A DNA stretch of 64,000 bases from NCBI GenBank assembly GCA_016800925.1, contig JABCPU010000121.1, positions 1-64,000 of the forward strand, read 5' to 3'. Shown here piece after piece: positions 32,808-43,444 of the stretch. Each line of letters opens with the position of its first letter. The first letter of the stretch is position 1. Made by a program: the position numbers and the translations under genes. The stretch comes from Suillus spraguei (lineage: Eukaryota; Basidiomycota; Agaricomycetes; Boletales; Suillaceae). Below the pieces are notes generated by a model. The model was not told the DNA's origin. It did not search any database and saw only the letters and a program-made list of their open reading frames with translations.

Positions 32808-33438
32808 GTATCTGGATGCTTGCCAATCTGGGAGAATCAAAGATGGGGATGCTGTGTTAATGTTTTCGATTGACGGGGCACAAATCTATGAATCCAAGCA
32901 GTCTGACTGCTGGATCTATATCTGGGTCATCTTTGACCATGCGCCGGATGAGCAGTACAAGAAGAAGTACGTACTCCCAGGTGGAATCATCCCTGGCACA
33001 AAAAAACTGAAGAATCTCGATTCGTTCATTTTCCCTGGCCTACACCATCTTCATGCTGTCCAGACTGAAGGGCTTCCGATCTGGGATGGTGCGAAGAAGA
33101 CTCTATTTCATTCCAATCCCTTTCTCTTTGTTGGAATAGCCAATGGTCCTGGAATTGTGTTCCTTACTGGCCTTGTTGGTCACCACAGCAGATTCGCATG
33201 TCACCTCTATTGCAGACTTCCAGGCAGACACAAACCTGGTGCACCTACTTACTACCCTGCGCTTGACATGCCTCAAGTGCTTATGGGGTCCTGGCCGGGC
33301 ATTTCCGACGCGCGAGTTTCAACTTTTGTGATTCCGCATGTTTATGAAAACAGCTGTAATAGGGCTGATTTTTCTTTGGCACTGGGTAAAATTCTAATGA
33401 AATTTCAAGAAAAAAATGCTGCTACAAATAAAATATAA
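32808..33438 (+). pseudogene. tnp2 transposase gene, catalytic-region fragment, truncated
   Basis: After the solo LTR the frame continues with DGDAVLMFSIDGAQIYESK (Asp-rich catalytic block near 32850), SDCWIYIWVIFDHAPDEQYK, KKYVLPGGIIPGTKKLKN and GLVGHHSRFACHLYCRLPGR, strong tnp2 signatures. At about 33275, after YYPALDMPQ, the protein homology ends. The rest of the open frame to 33438 is the element's inverted terminal sequence. The 3' part of the transposase is therefore deleted. Confidence 0.85.
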
Positions 33439-33916
33439 GACAATGACTATGACAAGGTTTAGACTAGCACATGAGGAGGTTCAGACATGAAAAGGTTCAG
33501 AAATACTGGGAAATAAGCAAGTTGACGAAGGTTTCAGTGCGACAAGGTTTAGCTTACCTCACCAGTAGCTTTATTCCCTATTTACCTCTATTTATTCTAA
33601 GTATACTCAAGGTATACTCATTTCGGTCACGAGGTTGGGCGTTAGGCGTTGGGCTTGGGCGTTGGGCGTTCAACTTTGAGCTCCCCTATTAAATAATTAA
33701 ATAATTGCTCCACTATTCGATGTAGCATAAGCGGGTGGCTCGATTGACGAGGGGCCGTTCTTGCACGTAAAGTGCATCGTAGCTTTACCTCGTTTCACTC
33801 TATGGCAGAGACTACCGTACTATATACAGCGCGCTTCGGTAAGCTACGTGCTTTATATTTTATATTCTCGTTTTATTTCAGACCATCTTGACGATATCGG
33901 CTGAAATATTCTTCAC

Positions 33917-35404
33917 CGTGACTCTGACTCAAGCGATTCCCGAACACTCGGACATCCCACAGAAAGTCACAAACACAAACATCCTTGGCATACATCACGA
34001 CTGCAAAGCTAATCTCATACAGACATTCTCCAATAGACGGATCTGAGCAACAGCAGCTCGCAGTTACTACTGAGGTCTCCTTGCATTTCAAAACACCTAA
34101 TTTGCCGGGCAGAACTTCCAGTACTTTGCGTTACCGCTGGCGGGAGCCGGCCCAACATAGATCTGGAGCGACGCTCGTCATAAATAAAGCCAAAAAAGGT
34201 CAGCAATGAAAACAAACCCAGGACCAGTTTCCGTCGTCTTTGAGATAGGCCACCTCGTTTACGTCCTGTGGATGGATACTGTGGATCAAGGTCACAAGTG
34301 AGTTCTCAATGCGATTGGGACCAAAGACTGCACTCACGTAAAGTTCTCGCCGTCCTCACTGGACAACTGGAGAATCTGGGGCTCCATTTTGCCTACGACT
34401 TTGTGGTCCTACGATTTTACGCTATCAGCAATCTCGCATCTGTCAACATCAAATAGACCAACCTGCGGGTCCAGCGTAAGGTACAAGCCTGTCTTAGTGT
34501 CTTTCAGAGTCGCAAGATGCGGAACCTTATCCACGACATCGACATAAAACTGCGGGCGCGAATTAGCACGAGAAGAACATCGCTGAAATGATGCACGCGT
34601 ACTGTATCAGGAACGTCGTGGCCGACAAACTCATTGTTTCCTGACATGACGATGTACCGGTTTGAATACTGGACATTGTTGATATTGTAAAGTCCGGAGT
34701 CGATCATGGTGCTCATGGTTGATTGAAGATTCTGTGAGTATTGATTGAGAGAAGGTTGTTGATGGAAACTGAAGAAACTGACTGCAGCTTGAGGATAGGC
34801 TGCGACCTTTATACCTGGTTGACTCGGAAAGTTCCATTACTAGCCTCAGATAGGCCAAAGTCAGCATCACGCTCTATCTGAGTCTGGTCTTGGGCACTAG
34901 TCGTTCTTTCATGGAGGTAAGTCGAATGCTTTCAAATTACTGTAGGACCGCTGCACGTGCCACTGACATACATTATTGACCTAATCATTCCTCGGGTCGC
35001 GTCCGGTTTAAATATTGTTCTCGTACATTCCCCTGCCCCGCCGCATCCCCATTTCAAACAATTGGGGCAGTACTAGAAGCAGCGTGACCAAACTGATTAA
35101 TGATTCCCCATTATCCGTCCGAAAATTCTCGGTTCCCAAAAGTTGCGTCACTTCAGGGTACGAGCATCGATCCCAGCCTCGTGATGGCGTTAGTTCCAAT
35201 AGCTATTTGTTGGCTAAAGCGGCGTCTCCTCCCTCCCAACACTGCGCCCGCGGGCCGCTGCTCACTCCTCTGAATATCCATGTACGTTCTGAGTCAGTTC
35301 AACCTCTTCGTTCGACAAAACTCATTTCCCTTTGTGCGTTCCAGATTCCAACTTATTTAATCGCCCACTGTTTACACCTCTCTCGAATCACAAACACGCC
35401 CTGA
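33917..35404 (+). repeat. Left arm of a 1.5-kb inverted repeat
   Basis: The arm matches 37224-38707 in inverted orientation with few differences (for example AAACTCATTTCCC against its complement with CAAACTCATGTCCC). It carries a complete small gene (34097-34716), its promoter and about 690 bp of upstream DNA. The spacer between the arms is about 1.8 kb. A diverged third copy lies at 62700-63980. 33691-33916 is unique AT-rich DNA with no gene. Confidence 0.88.
34097..34716 (-). CDS. Small mycocypin-like protein (predicted beta-trefoil), copy A
   Basis: Five exons on the minus strand: 34716-34603, 34549-34463, 34408-34338, 34278-34218, 34162-34097; introns of 53-59 nt, all GT-AG; 132 residues. 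It begins MSTMIDSGLYNINNVQYSNR, has no signal peptide, and contains ATLKDTKTGLYLTLD, PQILQLSSEDGENF and a C-terminal AKYWKFC. The order G-x-Y near the start, ILQL then a hydrophobic strand, and a final W-x-F resembles mycocypins (cysteine-protease inhibitors of mushrooms, about 150 residues). That is inference from pattern, and a lectin-like beta-trefoil is the alternative. A TATA-like TATAAAGG lies at 34806-34813 (minus), about 90 bp upstream of the ATG. The gene is intact and nearly identical to copy B. Confidence 0.6.
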
Positions 35405-37223
35405 GTCGACCTATCGCCGCATCATGCTCTGGCCTCTACTCATTCACTCCTTTATCGATCATGTGAACGCTTTGACACCGCCGCCTATCTTGATCAAAAT
35501 ACAAGTTGTATTATCATAAGTAGCATTCAGGGGTGCAATGAATCTTCCATTCAAACTGTCGTTGACCTGAAGGCTGGATCCGAACGACACCAAGTATTTA
35601 CGGTAAATGCATTTGCCTATTTTCACCGTGATTCCATACCAGATATGATCCAGACAGCATAAACCGGCCAGAGTCGTAGGTGCCCTGTTGCTGTTCCGAA
35701 ACAGATCCGCTCCCAAAGCTTCCGAAAACAGGGTACTTACGTGCAAGGTGGCGTTACTTAGTCATCCATGGACCCCAGCAACTCCTCCCAAAGTATTCCG
35801 AAGTCGAGTAAATCTTAGTAAGTCCGTTCATAGTGACTGTTGCGGTCTTATCCTAATTTTGCTCATGCTGTCCTCACTCATCATTACTCTTAACTAGCGC
35901 TGATACATACTAGCTATGTTTCCTCGAGGCTTGTTGTTCTTGCCGTTGATTCGTTGATCCTGAATTTCGCTATTGACGGTGAGCCTCATTTCTTTGACGA
36001 GATTTTCACTATCACCAGCTAACCTCATTTCCTTGAAGAGAATTTTAACATCGACGACGAGCCTTATTCCTGTGGTGAGAATTTCACCATCGACGGTAAG
36101 TCTTGGAAGAGATCGTGTCCATGGACGGTGAGCCTCGCTTGTTCTACCTCTATCTATCGTTCGGCTTTAATTTTGTAATTCAGTTTATAATACACATTTT
36201 TTTCGATCTACATAATTTCTGTCTGTTAAATGCTAGTCAGTTCAACTTGATGACAACGAATGTCACTTTGTTTCACACGTCCTCGCCTTCTTCACTGCAT
36301 CCGACGGCATTGTTGATGAAAATCTCACTGAACATTTCTTCAACGACGACGTCCAGGCTGCTGAGACCCGGTACTTCTACGGCTTCCAAATCATGATGGA
36401 GAACCTTAGTTGAGGTTTGTCATTGATACTCTGATTGTACACTCATCTTTCAAATAAATCATTCATAGCGTATCTTAACCACCTACACCTCGTGAATTTG
36501 CGTCATTTGGTTCTGTGAGTCCACCACGGCCGACTCGCAGCAATGCCCAGTGGACATACTAACTTTCCCTCTACTTTGAGGGTTACTATGGCACCCCTGG
36601 TTCGGCATTAGCAATGTCGCAGCGAGGCAGCACTTCGTAATGTTGCATCTTATCGTCATCGAGTCATAGGTAAGCTTTTGAAAAAAAAATATCAATACTA
36701 ATTCTATAGGCAGCCTGCCCCTCTCGTCAATGAGCTTGCAAGTTTGTCACTGACAGAACGGAAAGTACCACATTCACTTGCTGATGGCCGCATAATATCA
36801 CCAACTACAAGTACATTGGAGGCTGTCACAGAATGTTTGCAGCCAGCGCATTGCAAGCGCACATCCTCACCTGCCCGTGAAGCTTATATATTCTGGTATG
36901 GTTTCCTAGATTACGTGTCAAACACTCCTGGTATGTTATATAATTTGATGCTTGTTTGCGGAAGCTTTGGGAGCCGATCTGTTTCGGAACAGTAACAGGG
37001 CACTCACACTCACTCACCGGCCATACAGCTGATTTTAGTTGTAAACGAAGCATAATGCTTCGTCCATGTACGAGAACCATAAACCGGACGCGATCCGTCA
37101 TGCTAAGATTGCGCATCCTTCGAGCTAGGAGCAACCGACTGAAGCTCTGCACCATTCCTAAACTTGCGTACGCTGTACTTGGACAATAATTCTCGACACT
37201 CTCGTAAAAGCGGAACGTCTTGT
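35405..37223. other. Spacer of the large inverted repeat, decayed
   Basis: No intact gene is seen. A minus-strand stretch at 35459-35746 contains EALGADLFRNSNRAPT, and its counterpart appears on the plus strand near 36962-37006 (EALGADLFRNSNRALT), so a second, inner inverted similarity exists. At 35945-36135 a loose repeat of about 50 bp built on ATCGACGGTGAGCCTCATT is present. The rest looks like degraded coding DNA with many stops. Confidence 0.5.
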
Positions 37224-37810
37224 AAACTAGAGAATCAGAGAGGTGTAAATGGCTGGCGATTGGATAAGTTAGAATCTGGAACGCACAAAGGGACATGAGT
37301 TTGTTTTGTCGAACGAAGAGGTTGAACTGACTCGGAACGTACATGGATATTCAGAGGAGTGAGCAGCGGCCCGCGGGCGCAGTGTTGGGAGGGAGGAGAC
37401 GCCGCTTTAGCCAACAAATAGCTATTGGAACTAACGCCATCACGAGGCTGAGATCGATGCTCGTACCCTGAAGTGACGCAACTTTTGGGAACCGAGAATT
37501 TTCGGACGGATAATGGGGAATCATTAATCAGTTTGGTCACGCTGCTTCTAGTACTGCCCCAATTGTTTGAAATGGGGATGCGGCGGGGCAGGGGAATGTA
37601 CGAGAACAATATTTAAACCGGACGCGACCCGAGGAATGATTAGGTCAATAATGTATGTCAGTGGCACGTGCAGCGGTCCTACAGTAATTTGAAAGCATTC
37701 GACTTACCTCCATGAAAGAACGACTAGTGCCCAAGACCAGACTCAGATAGAGCGTGATGCTGACTTTGGCCTATCTGAGGCTAGTAATGGAACTTTCCGA
37801 GTCAACCAGG

Positions 37811-37817
37811 TATAAAG
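37811..37817 (+). promoter_or_regulatory. TATA box of copy B
   Basis: TATAAAGG lies 97 bp upstream of the ATG at 37908 and is conserved at the same distance in copy A. The third copy has GTATAAATG in the equivalent place (minus, near 63581-63589). Position and conservation support a promoter element. Confidence 0.55.
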
Positions 37818-37907
37818 GTCGCAGCCTATCCTCAAGCTGCAGTCAGTTTCTTCAGTTTCCATCAACAACCTTCTCTCAATCAATACTCACAGAATCTTCA
37901 ATCAACC

Positions 37908-38527
37908 ATGAGCACCATGATCGACTCCGGACTTTACAACATCAACAATGTCCAGTATTCAAACCGGTACATCGTCATGTCAGGAAACAATGAGTTTGTC
38001 GGCCACGACGTTCCTGATACAGTACGCGTGCATCATTTCAGCGATGTTCTTCTCGTGCTAATTCGCGCCCGCAGTTTTATGTCGATGTCGTGGATAAGGT
38101 TTCGCATCTTGCGACTCTGAAAGACACTAAGACAGGCTTGTACCTTACGCTGGACCCGCAGGTCGGTCTATTTGATGTTGACAGATGCGAGATTGCTGAT
38201 AGCGTAAAATCGTAGGACCACAAAGTCGTAGGCAAAATGGAGCCCCAGATTCTCCAGTTGTCCACTGAGGACGGCGAGATGTTTATGTGAGTGCAGTCTT
38301 TGGTCCCAATCGCATTGAGAACTCACTTGTGACCTTGATCCACAGTATCCATCCACAGGACGTAAACGAGGTGGCCTATCTCAAAGACGACGGAAACTGG
38401 TCCTGGGTTTGTTTTCATTGCTGACCTTTTATGGCTTTATTTATGACGAGCGTCGCTCCAGATCTACGTTGGGCCGGCTCCCGCCAGCGGTTACGCAAAG
38501 TACTGGAGGTTCTGCAAGGCGGATTAG
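37908..38527 (+). CDS. Small mycocypin-like protein (predicted beta-trefoil), copy B
   Basis: Exons 37908-38021, 38075-38161, 38216-38286, 38346-38406 and 38462-38527, with the same lengths as copy A; 132 residues. Differences from copy A are few: KVSHLATLK for KVPHLATLK, LSTEDGEMF for LSSEDGENF, and the end YWRFCKAD for YWKFCPAN. Intron 1 carries a good branch site (TGCTAATTC). There is no signal peptide, so the product should be cytosolic, as mycocypins are. If the family reading is right it would inhibit cysteine or serine proteases. It is divergently placed from copy A across the inverted repeat. Confidence 0.6.
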
Positions 38528-38707
38528 GTGTTTCGAAATGCAAGGAGACCTCAGTAGTAACTGCGAGCTGCTGTTTCTCAGACCCGTCTGTTGGAGAATG
38601 TCTGTATGATTAGCTTTGCAGTCGTGATGTATGCCAAAGATGTTTGTGTTTGTGACTTTCTGTGGGATGTCCGAGTGTTCGGGAATCGCTTGAGTCAGAG
38701 TCACGGT

Positions 38708-40428
38708 TGTACCACCAACTGGCACCTTTACCAAATTATGCCCATATTGTAGTTACATTGAGTTGTTGCTACCGTCGACAACAGATGTTGGAGGAGTTCG
38801 GTGCTGATACTAACTTGAGCGGTTGACAGTTGGAGGTTCTGATCAACCGGTCAGCGCTTCAACCTTGGATTCCCGCCCAGCTGTATTTTTGTCACCAATA
38901 GCTGTACATAGTAAAAACCTACATAGTTGTTGTGTTATAAAAAAACTGGTCGAAACATTTTGCAACTCTGGGCCAAAGATAGTAGTCCGTCAGAGCGATT
39001 CGGTCACAATGTCATTACGAGACGATTTGAAGTTCGAAAATCGTGTGAAAATCGCCTGTCACTTTGAACACACCACAGCTGCAGCTGCAGCTGCGAGAAC
39101 GGATTTTCAACGCGATTCTCATTAGGTTCATAAACTTATCTATGTATGTTACCTTACAGGTGAATATACTTGCAATCATCATATAAATTCCGTTTGGGAC
39201 ACACCAACGACACGGACTACTCAAGATGCCACAACGAACGCAAACGTCGCAAAGGCAAGTGCAAGTACAAAACCTAATCATGTTTGCATTGCAAGTAAAG
39301 AAACAACGAGCTCAAATCCGCCTGCGTTGCCGACGGAGGCCCGAAAGTCTTACAGGACATGAGTTCAACAGCTCAGATGCTGTTCTTGAGAATGGACACT
39401 CGTCCTTTTCAGACTTGGACCTCAATACTAGTATATCCATGAGTTCCGACTCGAGTTCCTCCACCACTGGCTCCGAGTCAGACACCAATGAACCTTCGGA
39501 CGACTCGTTTCTATACTCAGATACATCCAGTCTCGGGATGTGCGTGATCTCGTCTTTCAAGCTTCTTAGGGCGGTACCATGGCCATGTTCCGCTCTCAAC
39601 TGGTGTGTTATCTGGTCTTTCGAACTTCTTAGGCGACGCTGATATGCCATAGCCATATTCTGCTTTCAGGATGTGCGTCTTTCAAGTTTCTTAGGGCGAC
39701 GCTAATGGTACTACGACCATGTCGCACTCCCGATTGGTGCGTGATCTCGTCTTTCAAGGTTCCTAGGCAACGCTGATGGTGCCACGACCATGTTCTGCTC
39801 TGAGTTGGTGCGTGATCTGGTCTCTCATTTTCCAAGTTTCTCAGGTGACGTTGATGGTGCTACAGCCATGTTCCGCCCTCAGTTTATACGTGGTCTTCAT
39901 CCATTGGTGCAAGGTGCTGTGAGTTTGTTCCTGTCTATGATATGGGCACTTATGGTTGTCTTCTCTCTCTGTATGCGTGGCTCCACTTACAGTTTCATCT
40001 CCCAAGGGTCATATGTAATGCCAGCAACACACCGCGTGTTATTCTCGGATTCCTCTCGCTTTCTTAACATCAACACACGCCTTTTCACACCTCAATCTGA
40101 CAATCTGTGTCAACAAACCTATCTATACACTATGGTCTGTCCTTTCTGTTGCGAAGTTCCTCCTCCAGCGCATTTGCCAAAATCACATTTGTAACCAGAC
40201 GCTATTCCAAGTCAAATAAATATGTTGTATTCAGACACAAATCGGAGATGAGAAACATGGAATCCTGATGCAATTCTGATGTTGGTTTAGGTCCTGGTGT
40301 TTCTGTGCACCTCCCTAATCTCGAGTTTTCCAGTGCCGGATAACGGTCTGAATTGAGGATCTCTCATGGGTCCAACACCTTGGAATTTGTGTCATTTGCT
40401 ACGTCTGTTTATATACTGTTTACATCAA
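38708..40428. other. Intergenic stretch, no firm gene
   Basis: Contains an open frame at 39226-39642 whose middle is Ser/Asp-rich (SMSSDSSSSTTGSESDTNEP) but whose end runs into a minisatellite. GCAGCTGCAGCTGCAGCT occurs at about 39080. I see no splice structure or recognisable domain supporting a gene, nor any RNA gene. Confidence 0.4.
39540..39890 (+). repeat. Degenerate minisatellite of about 60-90 bp units
   Basis: Five imperfect units share GTGCGTGATCTCGTCTTTCA, AAGTTTCTTAGG(C/G)GACG and ACCATGTTCTGCTCT-type blocks, for example starting near 39541, 39603, 39672, 39738 and 39808. It is 0.5 kb downstream of the peroxiredoxin gene's end and may lie in the tail of a decayed gene. Confidence 0.65.
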
Positions 40429-41233
40429 TCACAGGTTGGCCAACACTGCGTCAGCACCAGAAACAGTCACACCGCGGGCAGGCTCCACCTATGTAGACCA
40501 ATCATCAGGATCTCCATTATTATTGTGTTCACAGGAAATAGACGAACCTCGACGTATTTGACAACCAAGTCATCTATGATCATGGCGTATCGTGAAGTAC
40601 GGACTCCAAAACCAAGGCTGGAGAGGTCGATAGTTAATCCCAGGCTGCCTGACCACACAGCATTGGGGTCAGAAAGGGTGATTATCTACGGATATGAATT
40701 CTTCATTTGCGCCTGGAATGACCTGGTAGTATGGTCGATATACCTTGTCTGTTAGCCCTTCAACACGTCCCCACCCGCTCATGACGAACGGGTCGTTGGC
40801 AGCGATGACAGCGATGACATCGACACCCTTGGCTTTGAACTCGTGGTATTTGGCAAGGTAGGGCGGGAGGTGGTTGACGTGACAGGTTGGCTAAAAAAAT
40901 GAGGTGAGTTTTGATGATTGGAATGGACTTGGGAATACACACGGTGAAAGCACCAGGCACCGAGAAGAGCACAACCTTCTTGCCTTTCCAACTGTCAGTA
41001 GAGAGGATGGTGGCTTGTGATCATTCTGATAAGCCTTATTCTATAGGCACTGGCAGGAAATAGACGCACGAATACCACAAACCGACTGTGGGTAACCAGG
41101 TATGTTACTAGTAATAACAACTTGTTAATGTTAGAATATGACTCACGTGATCAGCTAGCTCTTCAGTGAAAGGGATGGTATTGAATCTGCCCTTGGGGAT
41201 AGTATCACCGACAGAAATCTTCAGAGATGCCAT
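40429..41233 (-). CDS. Peroxiredoxin, Prx5/PMP20 type
   Basis: Six exons on the minus strand: 41233-41147, 41085-41070, 41013-40943, 40890-40744, 40685-40548, 40488-40429; 172 residues, the usual length of the family. These thiol peroxidases reduce hydrogen peroxide and alkyl peroxides. GKKVVLFSVPGAFT is joined by an intron to PTCHVNHLPPYL, giving the active-site PGAFTPTC with the peroxidatic Cys. VIAANDPFVMSGWG and LSDPNAVWSGSLGLTIDLS follow, with the conserved Arg in FGVRTSRYAMIIDD. There is no N-terminal targeting extension; the C-terminus ADAVLANL is not a classical peroxisomal SKL, so a cytosolic site is likely. Exon 2 is only 16 nt. The gene is intact. Confidence 0.92.
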
Positions 41234-41944
41234 ACGTGAGTTGACTTAGAGTATCAAGCAAATAATTCAGCACTTGAATCGATGAAGGCAACGTGTTACG
41301 TGGACCGTGGTTGACTTCATCGCGATCACCTATAGGTGTGCAATTTCGCGGGGTTCAGAACACGGTTGATCTATTTCCACGTCTTTGTGACAATGTGACA
41401 CGTTGATGTTTATACTGCAGTAACCAAGAGGTGAAAACCTGTGAGAATATGTGGACGAAACCCGGGAACTTCAGCTGGTTTTCTCTACAATGTTATAGGT
41501 ACCCAGACATCAGAGTAGGGGAGTTGTGCGCCATTATGTAGCTAGTAGACCCCGTTTGGTACTGATTCACCCGATTTCACGGTTAATCTGTATGCTACAT
41601 ACTAAGTAGGTTGATAACCACTTTGCGACGTCGCTCAGATGTAATGCTGGCATTTTCATTACATAAATGTCCAGTGGTTAGGCTTGCCAGTACTTGTGTC
41701 GGGACAACATTTACTTCCGTCACGTATTGATCTTATAGGAGAAAGAACGTATACGATGAAGGTATCGCTTTATCAACAAGCATCGCCCGTCTTACGCAGC
41801 TATATGATACGGGTTCACAGGTAGACCGGGTCGTTGATAATTGTTATTTTACGTCAAAATGCCAAATGATCCATTTTGGCACAGGGACCTCTAAAGACCA
41901 AGCGCCGAATAACGCCTGTCTTCGGAACCTCTCGACCGACCACG
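41234..41944. other. Divergent intergenic region
   Basis: This 0.7-kb gap lies between the peroxiredoxin start and the eisosome gene start, so it should hold both promoters. No clear TATA box is seen; CGATGATACGG-like and homopolymer tracts are unremarkable. I see no RNA gene. Confidence 0.4.
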
Positions 41945-43444
41945 ATGCTTAGAAGTGCAACTGTGAAGATCGCTCATAGCTCGACAATCCCTGTTCCTGC
42001 GCTGATAGTCGGAAACGAGGAGCTTAGGCCTCTACAAGATTTGATTGCAGCAGAAAAGATGGTGTTGGCTTCGTGAGTCCACCTCATGTTTGACACAGCA
42101 TTATCAGTGAAACCTCGAGGCAGACTACAAAGGTTGAGTTCGGACTTTTCGAAAGCTGCTGATGCCATGAGGACATGGGCGAACTCTGAAGGAGACGATC
42201 TTTCGGTAAGTCTTGGCCTTGTCTCGAGATAAACTCAATTTCGAACGGGGGTTCAGGACATATTGAATTCATCCAGAACACTCCTGGCACACTTCTCCGG
42301 GGCGCTCAGCCGCTACAGCTCTATTCAGAATATCGTTCGAGACAACATGAAGGCCGTGCGTACGCGTGAAGAATTCCTTGACGACCTTCAACGGCGCCGG
42401 CGGCGTACTGCAGCCACCGTAGAGAGCATCAAGAAAAAGCTTCCGCGGATGAACCAGGAGACCAAGGCGTTCAGTACACAGATGGATGCACTGAACACTT
42501 CATGTGAAAACATGCGAAATTTGGATGCAACAATCGCGCACGAACGATCGACGATCGACGCTTTCAAACGTAAATGCACAAAAAACTGGCTGACACTGAA
42601 GTTTGGAGGCCTTGCAGAGTGCTGTGAAAAGGGCATGGTGTGTTCTGCACCTCATTCAGGTCATGACTTCCTGATATATATCTGAACAGATTGTAGGGGA
42701 GATCGGGAAGCGAATGGTAGTCGTGGGTAATGCCTTATTATTTCCCAGTGTTCAGTTCTCTAAGAGGAGCCCAGGAACTTTCGGAGTCGCCCAGACATCC
42801 GTATGTAGGACACGAGCACATGACCTCGTTATTGTCTGAAGCACAGCACCACATTGTGCAAGTCGTATTTTCTGGAACGCCATCCGGTTACGGGACGCAC
42901 GAAACACCGTGCTCACCGATTTCTTCCAGAAGTCGTCCGAATCGCCTCAAAGATCTTCCAGAAATTCGTGACGAGCCCTTTGCCGACGGTTATCTCCCCT
43001 CTAACAGCAACCAATCCTCAATCGACAATGATATGGTTTCACCACCTGTGCACATCGTACGTTCTTCTGATCAATCTTATCAGAAGCTCATGGAAATTTT
43101 GATGATAGCCTTCGGGAATTGGCTCGTCGAGTTCCACACCAGACTACGGCTGCCAGGCAGAGTTATCTGCATCACGTTCTGAGTTATTTTCAGCTCCGTC
43201 TAACTATAGAAGGACAAAAGGGAAGTCTGGAAATAGAAGCTCCATCTTGACACGGAGCATATCAGGCTTTAGACTTGATAGTATCGCGGAAGGTGATGAG
43301 CCTTCACCATTTATTTCCAGTGATATTGGGGGCGCACGGTCTTGTCTGAACCCAATCGGCCTGCGTACATCAAGTCTAGAAATCACTTCATCGTCAAGCG
43401 GCGGTAATTATGAAGAAGTATTACCTGGGCAGTGCCCGAGATGA
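41945..43444 (+). CDS. Eisosome core component, Pil1/Lsp1 family, copy 1
   Basis: Six exons: 41945-42072, 42124-42205, 42257-42637, 42690-42726, 42770-43056, 43109-43444; 416 residues. Pil1 proteins are BAR-domain proteins that coat furrow-like invaginations under the plasma membrane. The BAR region starts MLRSATVKIAHSSTIP, continues ELRPLQDLIAAEKMVLAS, AADAMRTWANSEGDDLS, MKAVRTREEFLDDLQRRRRR and ends FKRKCTKNWLTLKFGGLAEC. The later part (MTSLLSEAQHHIVQVVF) is the helix that follows in fungal members. A Ser-rich disordered tail completes it. The ATG at 41945 was chosen because it aligns with the paralogue start at 54888; an upstream in-frame start would add 23 residues. Introns are 43-52 nt. 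Confidence 0.88.

Larger units (their letters stand above)
28628..33687 (+). mobile_element. CACTA-like (tnp2) DNA transposon with nested insertions
   Basis: The left end AGGGGAGCTCAAAGTTGAAC (28628) is the reverse complement of the right end GTTCAACTTTGAGCTCCCCT (to 33687). Both are flanked by ATT (28625-28627 and 33688-33690), a 3-bp duplication as expected for CACTA elements. The inverted similarity continues inward in patches: GTATACCTTGAGTATACC near 28687 against GTATACTCAAGGTATACTC near 33601, and AAACAGCTGT near 33347 against ACAGCTGTTT near 28804. Inside are a tnp2 transposase broken by two solo LTRs and a Tc1/mariner-like fragment. The tips lack the textbook CACTA sequence, so the superfamily call rests on tnp2 and the duplication length. 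Confidence 0.75.
37224..38707 (-). repeat. Right arm of the 1.5-kb inverted repeat
   Basis: This is the inverted partner of 33917-35404. The match covers the gene, its introns and the upstream DNA with only scattered substitutions and small indels (for example TTATGG for TTTTTTGG in intron 4). High identity in introns implies recent duplication or gene conversion. Similarity stops at about 38707, after GGGAATCGCTTGAGTCAGAG. Confidence 0.88.

Noticed and set aside
35015..35404. 129-codon plus-strand frame repeated inverted at 37235-37609
   Set aside because: It lies in the upstream DNA of the small-protein genes and is duplicated only because the arms are duplicated; no independent support.
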